DNA of 64,000 nt from Chloroflexota bacterium. GTDB lineage: Bacteria; Chloroflexota; Limnocylindria; QHBO01. Shown one piece after another: positions 36,114 to 44,802 of the stretch (the first letter of the stretch is position 1; each line of letters begins with the position of its first letter). The DNA is taken from positions 26,455-90,454 of the forward strand of contig QHBO01000031.1 of assembly GCA_003243965.1 (NCBI GenBank), in the 5' to 3' direction. The position numbers were made by a program, and so were the translations under genes. The notes under the pieces are model-generated. The model was not told where the DNA came from. It saw nothing but the letters and a program-made list of their open reading frames with translations, and did not search any database.

Positions 36114-38080
36114 GCGATCGGCTTCGCCTGGGGCATGGGTTCCCCGCACACACCGCAGTATCGGGCGCGGGCGGGCACCGCGTGGTGACATCGGCGACAG
36201 ACGGCCTGACCGCTGCGCTTCGCGTCGCGCGCAGCCGCCCGCGCCGCCGCATCTGCCACGCGGCGGCCGGTGCGGGTCGCCGTGTTCGCTGCGGGCTGTG
36301 CGGCTGCCGGCGGTGCGGCGGGCGGCGTCGCAGCCGCGGGGTGTCCGGTGAGCGGCGCCACGGCGGCCTGCTCCTGCTCCAGCGTCCAAGCCGCTGCATC
36401 GGTCTGCGGAGCCGGTGCCGCGGCCCCCACCCCGGCGGATGGCCGCGCAGCCCGGCCCGCCGCCGCCAGCGTTGCGGGCACCGGTTCACTGACCCGGGGT
36501 GCCGCATCGGCTGCGGGCGAGCCCCCCGGCTTGGCCGGACGGTTGCGACGGACCGCTCGGAACAGCGCCCGGGCGCTCGCCAGCTGTCGCCACCTCGGCT
36601 CGCGGCGAGGAGCATCGAAGGCTGCGGCGGTGGCTGCACCGGGCGCCAGGCCGCGCCGCGCAGCCCGGCGGGCACGCAGCGAGTTGGCCACCGCCAGGAT
36701 CTGCTGCCGTCGGCCGAGCCACAGGAGCACCGCCACCACGATCAGCATCAGCGTCGCGCCGACCGCGAGGTCCAGGTAGGTGATGACCCGGACGACGGCC
36801 ACCTGGCTGCGAGAGAGCGTGACCGGCGTGGGCGGAACGATACCGCCCGCGTGCAGGTTCAGCGTGTAGTCGCCACGCGGCAGGCGCGGGAAGAGGACCT
36901 GCGAGCTGCTGCCGCCGAGCGCGGCGGTGCGCACCGTCCCGTCGGGGAAGACGATGTCGAGCTTGCCCCCGACTGCCGAGCCGAACAGCGCGTCCTGCGC
37001 CTGCACGCCAAGGTCAAAGAGCAGCAGGCTGATCTTCAGTGGTTTCCCCGTCGGGGCCGGGGCGAAGATCTGTGCCCCTCCGGTCACCACGTTGCTGCCC
37101 GCCATGCGGACGTCCAGCACGCGCCAGCTGCGCGGGACCGCCTCCAGGAAGCCGGCGCGCTTGATCGCCGTGGCCGACTCGAGCCACCAGTTGTCGTAGG
37201 TCGCGTACCGGCACGGAGTGGTGACCGCCGGATCCGAGGTGCACTGGATCCCCGCGGTGCCGGTCACGGTGAGCGCCTGGATCTGATCCGGCGGGACGAT
37301 GTTGCCGCTGCCGTCGTGGAACTCGAACGAGCTGCGGTAGCTTACGCTCAGCCCCAGCTGGAGCGTCATATCACCCCTGACCTCCACCACGCGCTCCCCG
37401 GAGAAGACCTCGTCGCTCCAGCGCACGAACGAGATGCGGGTGTTGCTGCCCGGAGTCCCGTCGCTCGGCCGACAGAGGAGCGGCTTGCCCTTGGGGTCGA
37501 CGCAGGCACGCATCGGATACGAACCCAGCCTGTCGACCGAGAAGCGCACGCTACCGGCCCGCGTGACGGCCGTCGTCCCCCCGAACGTGATCGGGATGCC
37601 GTCGGTGACCGGCACCGTGTCGACCCGGAGCGTCACCGGCAGGAGGCGCAGGTAGAGCATCGATCGCGAGGCGGTCACCAGCCGGCTCCCCGGGTAGCTG
37701 ACCACGATCGTCGCCACCCCGGCCGGCGACACCTCGGCCGCCCGAATCTTGAAATCGGCGACCCCGCCGCTGACGCTGGCGGTGTGCACCGGGCCGCCGT
37801 TGATCGTCAGGAGCAGGAGGCGGGAGCTGCCCGGCGAGCCGGAGGTGGTGAAGACCGCCCTCACCGTCAGCTCCTGCCCGATCTTGCACTCCGGCAGACC
37901 CGAGGGTCCGTACGGACAGGACTTGCCGGTCGCGTCCCTGGGCACCTGGATACCGATGGCGCTGGTGGCCGGCGCGATCGCCGCGACCGGCCGGGCGGCG
38001 ACCAGGATTATCCCAGCCATCAGCGCCCCACCCAGGGCGGTCAGCAGCGCGGCCTTCACCAGCCGATTCCGAAGCCTCAT
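36110..38080 (-). CDS. Uncharacterised exported membrane protein with C-terminal cytoplasmic zinc ribbon
   Basis: Signal/TM N-term; about 400 aa extracytoplasmic region; TM (YLDLAVGATLMLIVVAVLLWLG); C-term VCRRCHHAVPARARYCGVCGEPMP. ATGA overlaps with both neighbours. Confidence 0.75.
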   Translation of the reverse strand: MRLRNRLVKAALLTALGGALMAGIILVAARPVAAIAPATSAIGIQVPRDATGKSCPYGPSGLPECKIGQELTVRAVFTTSGSPGSSRLLLLTINGGPVHTASVSGGVADFKIRAAEVSPAGVATIVVSYPGSRLVTASRSMLYLRLLPVTLRVDTVPVTDGIPITFGGTTAVTRAGSVRFSVDRLGSYPMRACVDPKGKPLLCRPSDGTPGSNTRISFVRWSDEVFSGERVVEVRGDMTLQLGLSVSYRSSFEFHDGSGNIVPPDQIQALTVTGTAGIQCTSDPAVTTPCRYATYDNWWLESATAIKRAGFLEAVPRSWRVLDVRMAGSNVVTGGAQIFAPAPTGKPLKISLLLFDLGVQAQDALFGSAVGGKLDIVFPDGTVRTAALGGSSSQVLFPRLPRGDYTLNLHAGGIVPPTPVTLSRSQVAVVRVITYLDLAVGATLMLIVVAVLLWLGRRQQILAVANSLRARRAARRGLAPGAATAAAFDAPRREPRWRQLASARALFRAVRRNRPAKPGGSPAADAAPRVSEPVPATLAAAGRAARPSAGVGAAAPAPQTDAAAWTLEQEQAAVAPLTGHPAAATPPAAPPAAAQPAANTATRTGRRVADAAARAAARDAKRSGQAVCRRCHHAVPARARYCGVCGEPMPQAKPIA

Positions 38081-39558
38081 CCCGGGCGGCGCCGGAAACG
38101 GAGCCGGCGGAGGCGTGCGCGCGAGAACGGCAGGGCCAGCAGGCCGATGAGCATCAGCGCCACCACCGCGGCGTAGATGCTCATCAGCGTCAGCCGGGTG
38201 CTCTGCGGCGCCGACTCAACCGCCGCGTAGTTCTGCGCGGGGAAGATCGGCGGCGCCGGGGGCCCGCGAAAGTCGAGGCGGGAGGCGATGCTGTTGGCCG
38301 TCTTGTCGCGGATTGCGATCGGCGCCACCCGCCAGTTGTCCTCGATGAAGCGCAGGATCGACGTGTAGTCGTACACCGTGCTGTCGATCGTCCCACGCCG
38401 AACGAAGGGCGAGATGAAGATCGCCGGCACGCGGAACCCGTACCCGTCGAGGTCCGGCAGCTGACGAGGGACGACGTGGTCGTAGTAGCCGCCCCAGTCG
38501 TCATGGGTCAGCACGAACAGGCTGCTGTTCCATGCGCTGCTGCGCATCACCGAGGTGACCAGCGAGGCGCCGAAGTTCTGCCCGACGGTCACGTTGCCCG
38601 GCGGATGCTCGCTCGAGCTGCTCGGGACGATGTAGGAGACCGCCGGCAGCGTGCCGTTCTTCAGGTCGGTGTAGTACTGGGACAGGTCGACGATGTTCTT
38701 GTACAGCGCCGGCGTGTCGAGGAAACGCGGGAAGGCGAGCAGCGGCGCCCACACCACCTGCGGCGCTGCGCCGCCCCCGCCCGGCCGCTTTGGGCAGGTC
38801 TTGGCCTGCAGGCAGCGGTACGTGATCCGCGGGTCGTAGTTCTGGATGTACATCTTCCAGCTCACCCCCGCGGCCTGCAGGCGGTCGAAGATGGTGGTCG
38901 CGGTGAAGCCACCCTTTGGGATCCCGCCGTGCGAGCCGGCGGCCTGGCCGGCGACCCAGAACAGGTGATTGGTCTGACTGCCGCCCCACGCCGAGCTGAA
39001 AAACCGGTCGGCCAGCACATAGTCCTTGGCGAGGTTCCAGTAGAGCGGTAGGTCGCGCCCGTCCCAGTAGCCCATCGGTGCATTCTCGTCACGGGCTCGC
39101 GCCCGTTGGGCATAGACGAAGCCGTTCATCGCGCCGCTGTTGTAGGCGGCCAGCGCAGACGCCTTGCCGTGGTCCGGGTCGGCCGTGCCGCGCGTCGCGA
39201 TGTGATACGGCTTGATGCAGCCGGTGGCCGGCGGCAAGGACGGCTGCGCCGGCGTCGGGACCGGAGTCTGCTTCGGCTTCACGGTCGGGGCACTGGATCT
39301 AGACGGGCTCGGCGAGGGCGTCGCGAGGGTCAGTGCGCGCGGCATGCAGGCGTCGGAGGGAATCCCGTCAGCGCCGGGGAACGTGCCGAAGTAGTTGTCG
39401 AAGGTGTGGTTCTCCTGCATCAGCACCAGCAGGTGCTCGATCTTGGTCGCTGGCTTCGGCTCCGGGCGAGGGCTTGCCGCCTGGGCCGAGGAGGGCAGCA
39501 GGGTGACCGCCGAGATGATGGCCGCGAGCGCCATCCTGCCGAGCGTGCGGCTGCTCAT
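38077..39558 (-). CDS. Exported, membrane-anchored PF04185-type phosphoesterase (phospholipase C-like)
   Basis: Signal peptide; KIEHLLVLMQENHTFDNYFGTFPGADGIP (diagnostic PF04185 N-terminus); VLTHDDWGGYYDHVVP; C-terminal TM. Confidence 0.9.
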   Translation of the reverse strand: MSSRTLGRMALAAIISAVTLLPSSAQAASPRPEPKPATKIEHLLVLMQENHTFDNYFGTFPGADGIPSDACMPRALTLATPSPSPSRSSAPTVKPKQTPVPTPAQPSLPPATGCIKPYHIATRGTADPDHGKASALAAYNSGAMNGFVYAQRARARDENAPMGYWDGRDLPLYWNLAKDYVLADRFFSSAWGGSQTNHLFWVAGQAAGSHGGIPKGGFTATTIFDRLQAAGVSWKMYIQNYDPRITYRCLQAKTCPKRPGGGGAAPQVVWAPLLAFPRFLDTPALYKNIVDLSQYYTDLKNGTLPAVSYIVPSSSSEHPPGNVTVGQNFGASLVTSVMRSSAWNSSLFVLTHDDWGGYYDHVVPRQLPDLDGYGFRVPAIFISPFVRRGTIDSTVYDYTSILRFIEDNWRVAPIAIRDKTANSIASRLDFRGPPAPPIFPAQNYAAVESAPQSTRLTLMSIYAAVVALMLIGLLALPFSRARLRRLRFRRRPG

Positions 39559-41201
39559 GCCTGCTTCTTCTCCACGAACGGCTGCAGCGAGTAGATGCGG
39601 ATCACGGTCTCCAGCTGCTTCTTGCCGCCGGCGTCGATCACCTCTGCCTTCTGCTCGTAGACGAGCACGCCGTTGTACTTCTTCACGTAGTTCATCAGCA
39701 CCTTGTCGAAGTGGGGCGAGCGGGCCGCGGACCAGATATCCCAGGCCGCGTAGTGGAGCTTGAGAGTGCGGATCGCCAGGTCGGGGTTGATGATCGGGTC
39801 ATAGGCCGGGTTGCGGTGCAACGGGTTGGGGCTGACGCTCAGGCCCTGCGAACGACGATGACCATAGAACTGAATGAGGTTCGAAAGCGTTGGCCCGATG
39901 GTCATGAACGCGGCGCCCTCTGGTACGTGGTTCTCGATCCACGTTCCGGCCTCGCGACCACCTGGGAGCCCACCGGTGCCGGCCAGCGACCCCGTCGCCG
40001 AGCCGCCGCCAAGATTGCCGAGACTTGCCACGCCGATGCTCGCCACCAGGGCCACCGAGATGACCGCGGCCACGCTCCGACCGATGGTCGCGCTCCGTCG
40101 CGGCTCCATGCCGCGCCGCGCGGCCAGCCAGCCGGCAAGCCGGTCGGGCACCACGTCGATCAGCCGGCAGGCGACGATGATCAGCGCCGGCGTGATCGGG
40201 AGCAGGTACTGGTAGCCCTTCACCGGCCAGAACTGGAAGAAGATGAGCGGGACGAAGATCCAGGCCAGCAGCAGGCGGTCCTGCCACGAGGCACGCCGGA
40301 TGGCGAGCACCACGCCGGCGATGGCCGCCAGCAGGAGGAGCCAGCCGAGCGCGGTGGGCAGGATCTCCGCGTAGAACGTGAAGGTGTGGTTCGGCCGGCG
40401 GAGGAGCTGCCAGACGAGAAACTGCCGGGCGGTGCCGGACGCATTGCTGATCATGATCGAGATCGGGTAGGGCGACAGCGCGACCACGAACGCGAGCAGC
40501 GCGACCACCGCCCGCCGCCAGCCGAGGTGCACGCTGGGCGTCATCAGGATGAAGGCGACGGCCACCGGAAGGACCAGGATGGCCGTCTCCTTGGCCAGGA
40601 AGGTCAGCCCCGCGGCGAACGCGGCGACGTACAGGTAGCGCACCCTGTCCAGGGCGACATAGCGCGCCAGCAGCAGCATCGTCAGCAGGAAGAGGGTCGT
40701 CTCCGGGCCGTCGAGCAGGACCTGGCGCGTGACGCTGATGTGATACGGAAGGATCGCCAGGATCAGCGCTGCGCCGGCGCCGACACGGCGGTTGAAGAGC
40801 TGTGCCCCAAGGAGATAGATAATCGGGATGGCAGCCACGCCAAAGGCGACCGAGACCATTCGCGCGGCCGTGTCGCTAACTCCGGATTGGAAGACCAGCG
40901 ACAGGAGAAACTGGACGAGGAGCGGGTGCGCGCGGAAGATTGCGAAGAACTGCGCGTACTCCGGATTGCCGGCGAGCGCGGCCGCCTGGCCGGCGTACAC
41001 CGCCTCGTCGCTGTTGAAGCCAACCGCGCCGAGGCCATATGCACGAAGAACGGCGGCGGCAATCACCGCTACCGTCACCACTGCCCAGGGGACGATGAGG
41101 TCGACCCGGAGACCGGGTGACACGCGCGTTCGCGCGATCGGTGCTGCCTCCACGCTACTCGTGACAAAGCGCTCGGGGGTGGCGCCGGTGCGTTCAGTCA
41201 T
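39555..41201 (-). CDS. Integral-membrane GT39/PMT-like glycosyltransferase
   Basis: Multi-TM; AYGLGAVGFNSDEAVYAGQAAALAGNPEYAQFFAIFRAHPLLVQFLLSLVFQ (acidic luminal loop of GT-C/PMT), KETAILVLPVAVAF; 4-bp overlap with the next gene. Confidence 0.85.
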   Translation of the reverse strand: MTERTGATPERFVTSSVEAAPIARTRVSPGLRVDLIVPWAVVTVAVIAAAVLRAYGLGAVGFNSDEAVYAGQAAALAGNPEYAQFFAIFRAHPLLVQFLLSLVFQSGVSDTAARMVSVAFGVAAIPIIYLLGAQLFNRRVGAGAALILAILPYHISVTRQVLLDGPETTLFLLTMLLLARYVALDRVRYLYVAAFAAGLTFLAKETAILVLPVAVAFILMTPSVHLGWRRAVVALLAFVVALSPYPISIMISNASGTARQFLVWQLLRRPNHTFTFYAEILPTALGWLLLLAAIAGVVLAIRRASWQDRLLLAWIFVPLIFFQFWPVKGYQYLLPITPALIIVACRLIDVVPDRLAGWLAARRGMEPRRSATIGRSVAAVISVALVASIGVASLGNLGGGSATGSLAGTGGLPGGREAGTWIENHVPEGAAFMTIGPTLSNLIQFYGHRRSQGLSVSPNPLHRNPAYDPIINPDLAIRTLKLHYAAWDIWSAARSPHFDKVLMNYVKKYNGVLVYEQKAEVIDAGGKKQLETVIRIYSLQPFVEKKQA

Positions 41202-41282
41202 TGGCGTTCCCGAGAGTCTAGAGCAGGTAGAGAACTGCCGCCGGAGCGGTCTTCAGGCCGGTCGGCGGCAGCGGATGCCCGA

Positions 41283-41315
41283 GGCTGGCGCGCCGGGGGG
41301 GGCGACGCGCCAGCC
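41283..41315 (-). terminator. Terminator-like hairpin
   Basis: GGCTGGCGCG-loop-CGCGCCAGCC just downstream of the minus-strand gene ending at 41329. Confidence 0.6.
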
Positions 41316-41328
41316 CTGGTTCAGTACC

Positions 41329-43023
41329 TCACCCAGCGGTCCGGATGGAGCCTTCCTCGACCGTTTCGACGGCGGCGTCCGGGCTGATGGGGATGGCGAT
41401 CACCTCCGCGAGGTGAGGAGCGTTCTCCGGGGTCACATAGCCGTCGGCGAAGACGAGGGGAAGCACCTCGGCCCACTCATGACCGGGGACCCGGATCCGC
41501 CACATCGAGGCGTTGCCGAGTGCCTGGCGCAGGAGCTTCTCCTCCTTCTCCCGCAGCGCCGGGTAGTCGGACTCGCCGATACGGATATGCGGGGCGAAGG
41601 TGGAGAACGGCGGGAACCCGTACGCGTCGTCGGTGTTGTCGATCAGCTGCGGGACCGCATCGTCACGGGTGATCCGCTCGCGCAGTGACTCGCCCCGCTC
41701 CATGATCACCACATGTCCGATCGGCGCCTCGGTGCCGATCTGGCAGTCGAGGAGCGTGTTGATGTGGTACTTGGGCGGCGGAACCAGGATCTGAACGACC
41801 GAGTTGACCGACATGATCGGCAGGTTCAGGTTGCCCATGAAGCGACCCACCGAGCGGCCCGACTTCGAGTGGAGCCGGCTCTGGATGGCGAGCGCCGCGC
41901 GCTGTCGGCGCGGGAGCTCTCCGCCCTTGATCGACGCCATGGTGTGGTAGCTGAGGGTCATCGGCTTCGGGTAGCAGACCGCGCGGCCGTCCGGGGTGAT
42001 GATCGTCATGTCGTCGCTCAGGAAGTGGTACGCGTGGTCGCGAACCAGCTTGATGACCGTGCTGGTCTTGCCGGTATCGGTCTGCGCCGAGAGGAGGACC
42101 GCCTTGCCATCGACGACGAGCGACGCGGAGTGCAGCAGCACGTGGTCGCGCGACACGAGCAGGAAGCGGAGCAGCGCCTCGATCACGTTGGTGTACAGCA
42201 CGTGGCGCGACTGGGCCAGGAGCGGCGTGACGTCCACCTTGATCGGGTCACCCATCGTGATCCGGAAGTTGGCGCCGGCCATTCCCAGGTGCTCGAAGTA
42301 GCTCAGCTTGGTGTCCTTCTGCTCGAAGCGCGTGTGCATCGAGGGGAAGGCGCCAACCCGGGCGACGCGGATCTGGATGTCCGCCTTGCCGCTGGTCTCG
42401 GTGCGGAAGTAGCGCAGCTCCGGAAGCTCGACGTCCGAGTCGAGGCGAATCACGCCGGCGACGTCGTACACGAACTCGAAGGCTGAGCTGGGGCCAACCG
42501 CGCTGAGATGACGCTTGGGGGCGTCGGCCCCGACCACGCCGAGGTCACCGAGCGGCTTGTCCGCGACGACGGCCCAGATCCAGCCATCGGCCACGACGTA
42601 GCGCACCATGAACAGCGCGACCAGGGTGAAGAGGTTCGCCATCAGCGGGTTGAACCCGATGACGCTGGCCAGCAGCCAGAGCATCGGTACGCGCAGCAGC
42701 AATGTCGCGTTGTTGAGGCCGAGGAACGAGACGAACCGAGAGACCGCTCCACGTCGGGCGGTTCGACCGCCGAAGGCCCAATGCTCGACGCCAACGAAAT
42801 TCCAGGTCGAGGAGAATTGGGTGGCGACCACGGCGGCCACCAGGATGTTGATGTTGAACGGTGCGGATGTCAGCAGCGCGAACGCCAGCTGGTTGACTAC
42901 AAGCCCCGACAGCCCGACGAGGGCGAAACGGAACGCAGGAGGAACCGGGCGGGGAAGGGCGAACGAGCGTGTGGCCAACGGAATAAAACCCCCAATGTCT
43001 TTAGCCGCCGGAAGGGCACCCAT
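41329..43023 (-). CDS. GtrA-like membrane domain fused to HprK/P-loop kinase-like domain
   Basis: N-term FRFALVGLSGLVVNQLAFALL...TQFSSTWNFVGVEHWAFGG (GtrA). C-term LLHSASLVVDGKAVLLSAQTDTGKTSTVIKLVRDHAYHFLSDDMTIITPDG (Walker A AxxxxGKT; HprK/PEPCK-like). Start is uncertain. Confidence 0.8.
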   Translation of the reverse strand: MGALPAAKDIGGFIPLATRSFALPRPVPPAFRFALVGLSGLVVNQLAFALLTSAPFNINILVAAVVATQFSSTWNFVGVEHWAFGGRTARRGAVSRFVSFLGLNNATLLLRVPMLWLLASVIGFNPLMANLFTLVALFMVRYVVADGWIWAVVADKPLGDLGVVGADAPKRHLSAVGPSSAFEFVYDVAGVIRLDSDVELPELRYFRTETSGKADIQIRVARVGAFPSMHTRFEQKDTKLSYFEHLGMAGANFRITMGDPIKVDVTPLLAQSRHVLYTNVIEALLRFLLVSRDHVLLHSASLVVDGKAVLLSAQTDTGKTSTVIKLVRDHAYHFLSDDMTIITPDGRAVCYPKPMTLSYHTMASIKGGELPRRQRAALAIQSRLHSKSGRSVGRFMGNLNLPIMSVNSVVQILVPPPKYHINTLLDCQIGTEAPIGHVVIMERGESLRERITRDDAVPQLIDNTDDAYGFPPFSTFAPHIRIGESDYPALREKEEKLLRQALGNASMWRIRVPGHEWAEVLPLVFADGYVTPENAPHLAEVIAIPISPDAAVETVEEGSIRTAG

Positions 43024-43321
43024 GCGGCAGGGCACGGTTGGATACGAAACGCTGCCTTCCCACAACGCCTCGCTGCGAGGACTGGAACCTGGATATGAGT
43101 GCAAGCGGGCGGCACTTCCACGGCGCAGATACCTGCGTGGTCGATGGGAGAAGGGAGTACCTTCCGCGATCCGCAGACTAGTACTTCTGGGCTATGCGCG
43201 TCAACCGAAACCGCGCCGAAACGTTGCTCGCCTGCACCGTGGAACGGGGCTTGCTCGAGGACCCGGTGAGCGCCGAAACATTAACGCTCGACTCACTGGT
43301 TGATAATCAAGCCCACCTAGC

Positions 43322-43561
43322 ATGAACCGCATGTTCCAAGGGCTCGACTGGCTGCTGCGGCGTTCGCAGACCGCGCTGGACGCGGCGATGCCGCGCGCAC
43401 GCCGCGAGGAGCAGCTGGAGTCGCTTCCGTGCTCGCTGTGCGGAGCGCCGGCGACGGGCTGGATCTTCACCACCGACATGCGAGGCGGGGTGCAGGAGAT
43501 CGAGGGGTCAGCCGTGTGTGCGGCTCACCAGCGCGAGACGATCAGGAAGGTGGCTGGGTAG
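43322..43561 (+). CDS. Small CxxC protein
   Basis: MNRMFQGLDWLLRRSQTALDAAMPRARREEQLESLPCSLCGAPATGWIFTTDMRGGVQEIEGSAVCAAHQRETIRKVAG; convergent 20-bp overlap with the next gene. Confidence 0.6.
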   Translation: MNRMFQGLDWLLRRSQTALDAAMPRARREEQLESLPCSLCGAPATGWIFTTDMRGGVQEIEGSAVCAAHQRETIRKVAG

Positions 43562-44351
43562 CCTCCGGACGACGGCGCCGACCACGTCGCGTCGGAAAGG
43601 TCGCGAGCCGCAGGCGGAGCACCATCAGCAGCGCCTCGCGCATGATCGCCCCACTCATCTTGGAGTTGCCGGCGACGCGATCCCGGAATGTGATCGGGAT
43701 CTCCACGATCCGTGCGCCGCGCCGGAACGCGGACCACGTCATCTCGATCTGGAACCCGTACCCGTTGGCGTAGCCCGACGAAAGGTCCTGCGCGGCGAGC
43801 GTGTCGCGCCGCCACGCCTTGAAGCCGCCGGTCAGGTCGCGAAACGGCAGGTGGAGCACAGTGCGCGCAAACAGGCTGCCACCGCGGCTGATCACCCGCC
43901 GCTTGGTGCTCCATCCCGGCGTCCCGCCCCCGGCCACGTACCGGCTGCCGATCACCAGGCCGACCCGCGGGTCGTCGACGAGCGGCTTCAGCAGGCGAGG
44001 CAGATCCGATGGGTCGTGACTGAAATCGCAGTCCATCTGCACGACATACTCGATCCCGGGTCGGGCGAGCGCCTCTCGGAACCCGGCGCGATAGGCCGCC
44101 CCCAGGCCTTCCTTGCCCTGCCGATGAAGGACGCTCACCGTCGGGCTGGCGGCAGCCAGGCCGTCGGCCAGGACGCCGGTGCCATCCGGCGAGTTGTCGT
44201 CGACCACCAGGATGTTGATGCCCGGCGCCGCTGCTCCGATGGCGCCCACCATCTTCTCGAGGTTCTCGCGCTCGTTGTAGGTGGGAAGCACCACGCAGGT
44301 CGCGCTGTACATATGCCCGTCCGCTTCCAGATCCGTCAATTGATCCCCCAA
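43542..44351 (-). CDS. GT2-family polyprenol-phosphate mannose synthase-like glycosyltransferase
   Basis: VVLPTYNERENLEKMVGAI, ILVVDDNSPDGTGVLAD, VVQMDCDFSHDPSDLPRLL, DLTGGFKAWRR; DPM1/Ppm1-type signatures. Confidence 0.9.
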   Translation of the reverse strand: MGDQLTDLEADGHMYSATCVVLPTYNERENLEKMVGAIGAAAPGINILVVDDNSPDGTGVLADGLAAASPTVSVLHRQGKEGLGAAYRAGFREALARPGIEYVVQMDCDFSHDPSDLPRLLKPLVDDPRVGLVIGSRYVAGGGTPGWSTKRRVISRGGSLFARTVLHLPFRDLTGGFKAWRRDTLAAQDLSSGYANGYGFQIEMTWSAFRRGARIVEIPITFRDRVAGNSKMSGAIMREALLMVLRLRLATFPTRRGRRRRPEATQPPS

Positions 44352-44436
44352 GGTGCCCGACTATGGATGCCGCCCGGCGCGGCCGCCACCGGACGAAAGG
44401 GTGAGAGGGTACCAGTGCGGGGTGGTCAGCTCCCGA

Positions 44437-44802
44437 TCACCGCCGGGCGCCGCCGGCAGATCCCGCGGCCAGGCGGGCGGCCAACTCATCACGGAGGCGC
44501 GACCGCGCGATCATCGGTCCCAGGCCGGCGCGGCGGGCTGCCGCGTGACCGTCGAGGTCGCGATGCGGGCCGAAGAGCAGGATCGCAGGCCCGGCGGGTC
44601 CGGCCTCATCGCGCCAGTCGCTGAGGGTGGTCCCCCACCCCGGCTGGCGCTCGCCCCAATCGACGACCAGTAGCTCGACGCCGCCAGCCGGGGGCAGCTC
44701 GTCCGGTGCCGCCACCCGACGCACGGTGACGCCCGCGCGGGCAGCCGCGTCCTCGATCCACGACCCGGCGATCAGGTCGGGGACGAGGGCGACAATGCTC
44801 AT
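44437..44802 (-). CDS. Hypothetical receiver-like protein
   Basis: 121 aa, alternating alpha/beta pattern (VALVPDLIAGSWIEDAAARAGV..ELLVVDWGE..AILLFGP..); ATGA overlap with the upstream gene. Confidence 0.55.
   Translation of the reverse strand: MSIVALVPDLIAGSWIEDAAARAGVTVRRVAAPDELPPAGGVELLVVDWGERQPGWGTTLSDWRDEAGPAGPAILLFGPHRDLDGHAAARRAGLGPMIARSRLRDELAARLAAGSAGGARR

Noticed and set aside
36182-38176. 664-aa plus-strand ORF
   Set aside because: Antisense to the exported zinc-ribbon protein gene, which has signal peptide, TM and CxxC features; the plus-strand product is Arg/Gly/His-rich noise.
44437-44802. Possible two-component receiver protein
   Set aside because: Alternating alpha/beta pattern is suggestive, but the conserved phospho-acceptor Asp/Lys constellation could not be confirmed, so only 'receiver-like hypothetical' is listed.
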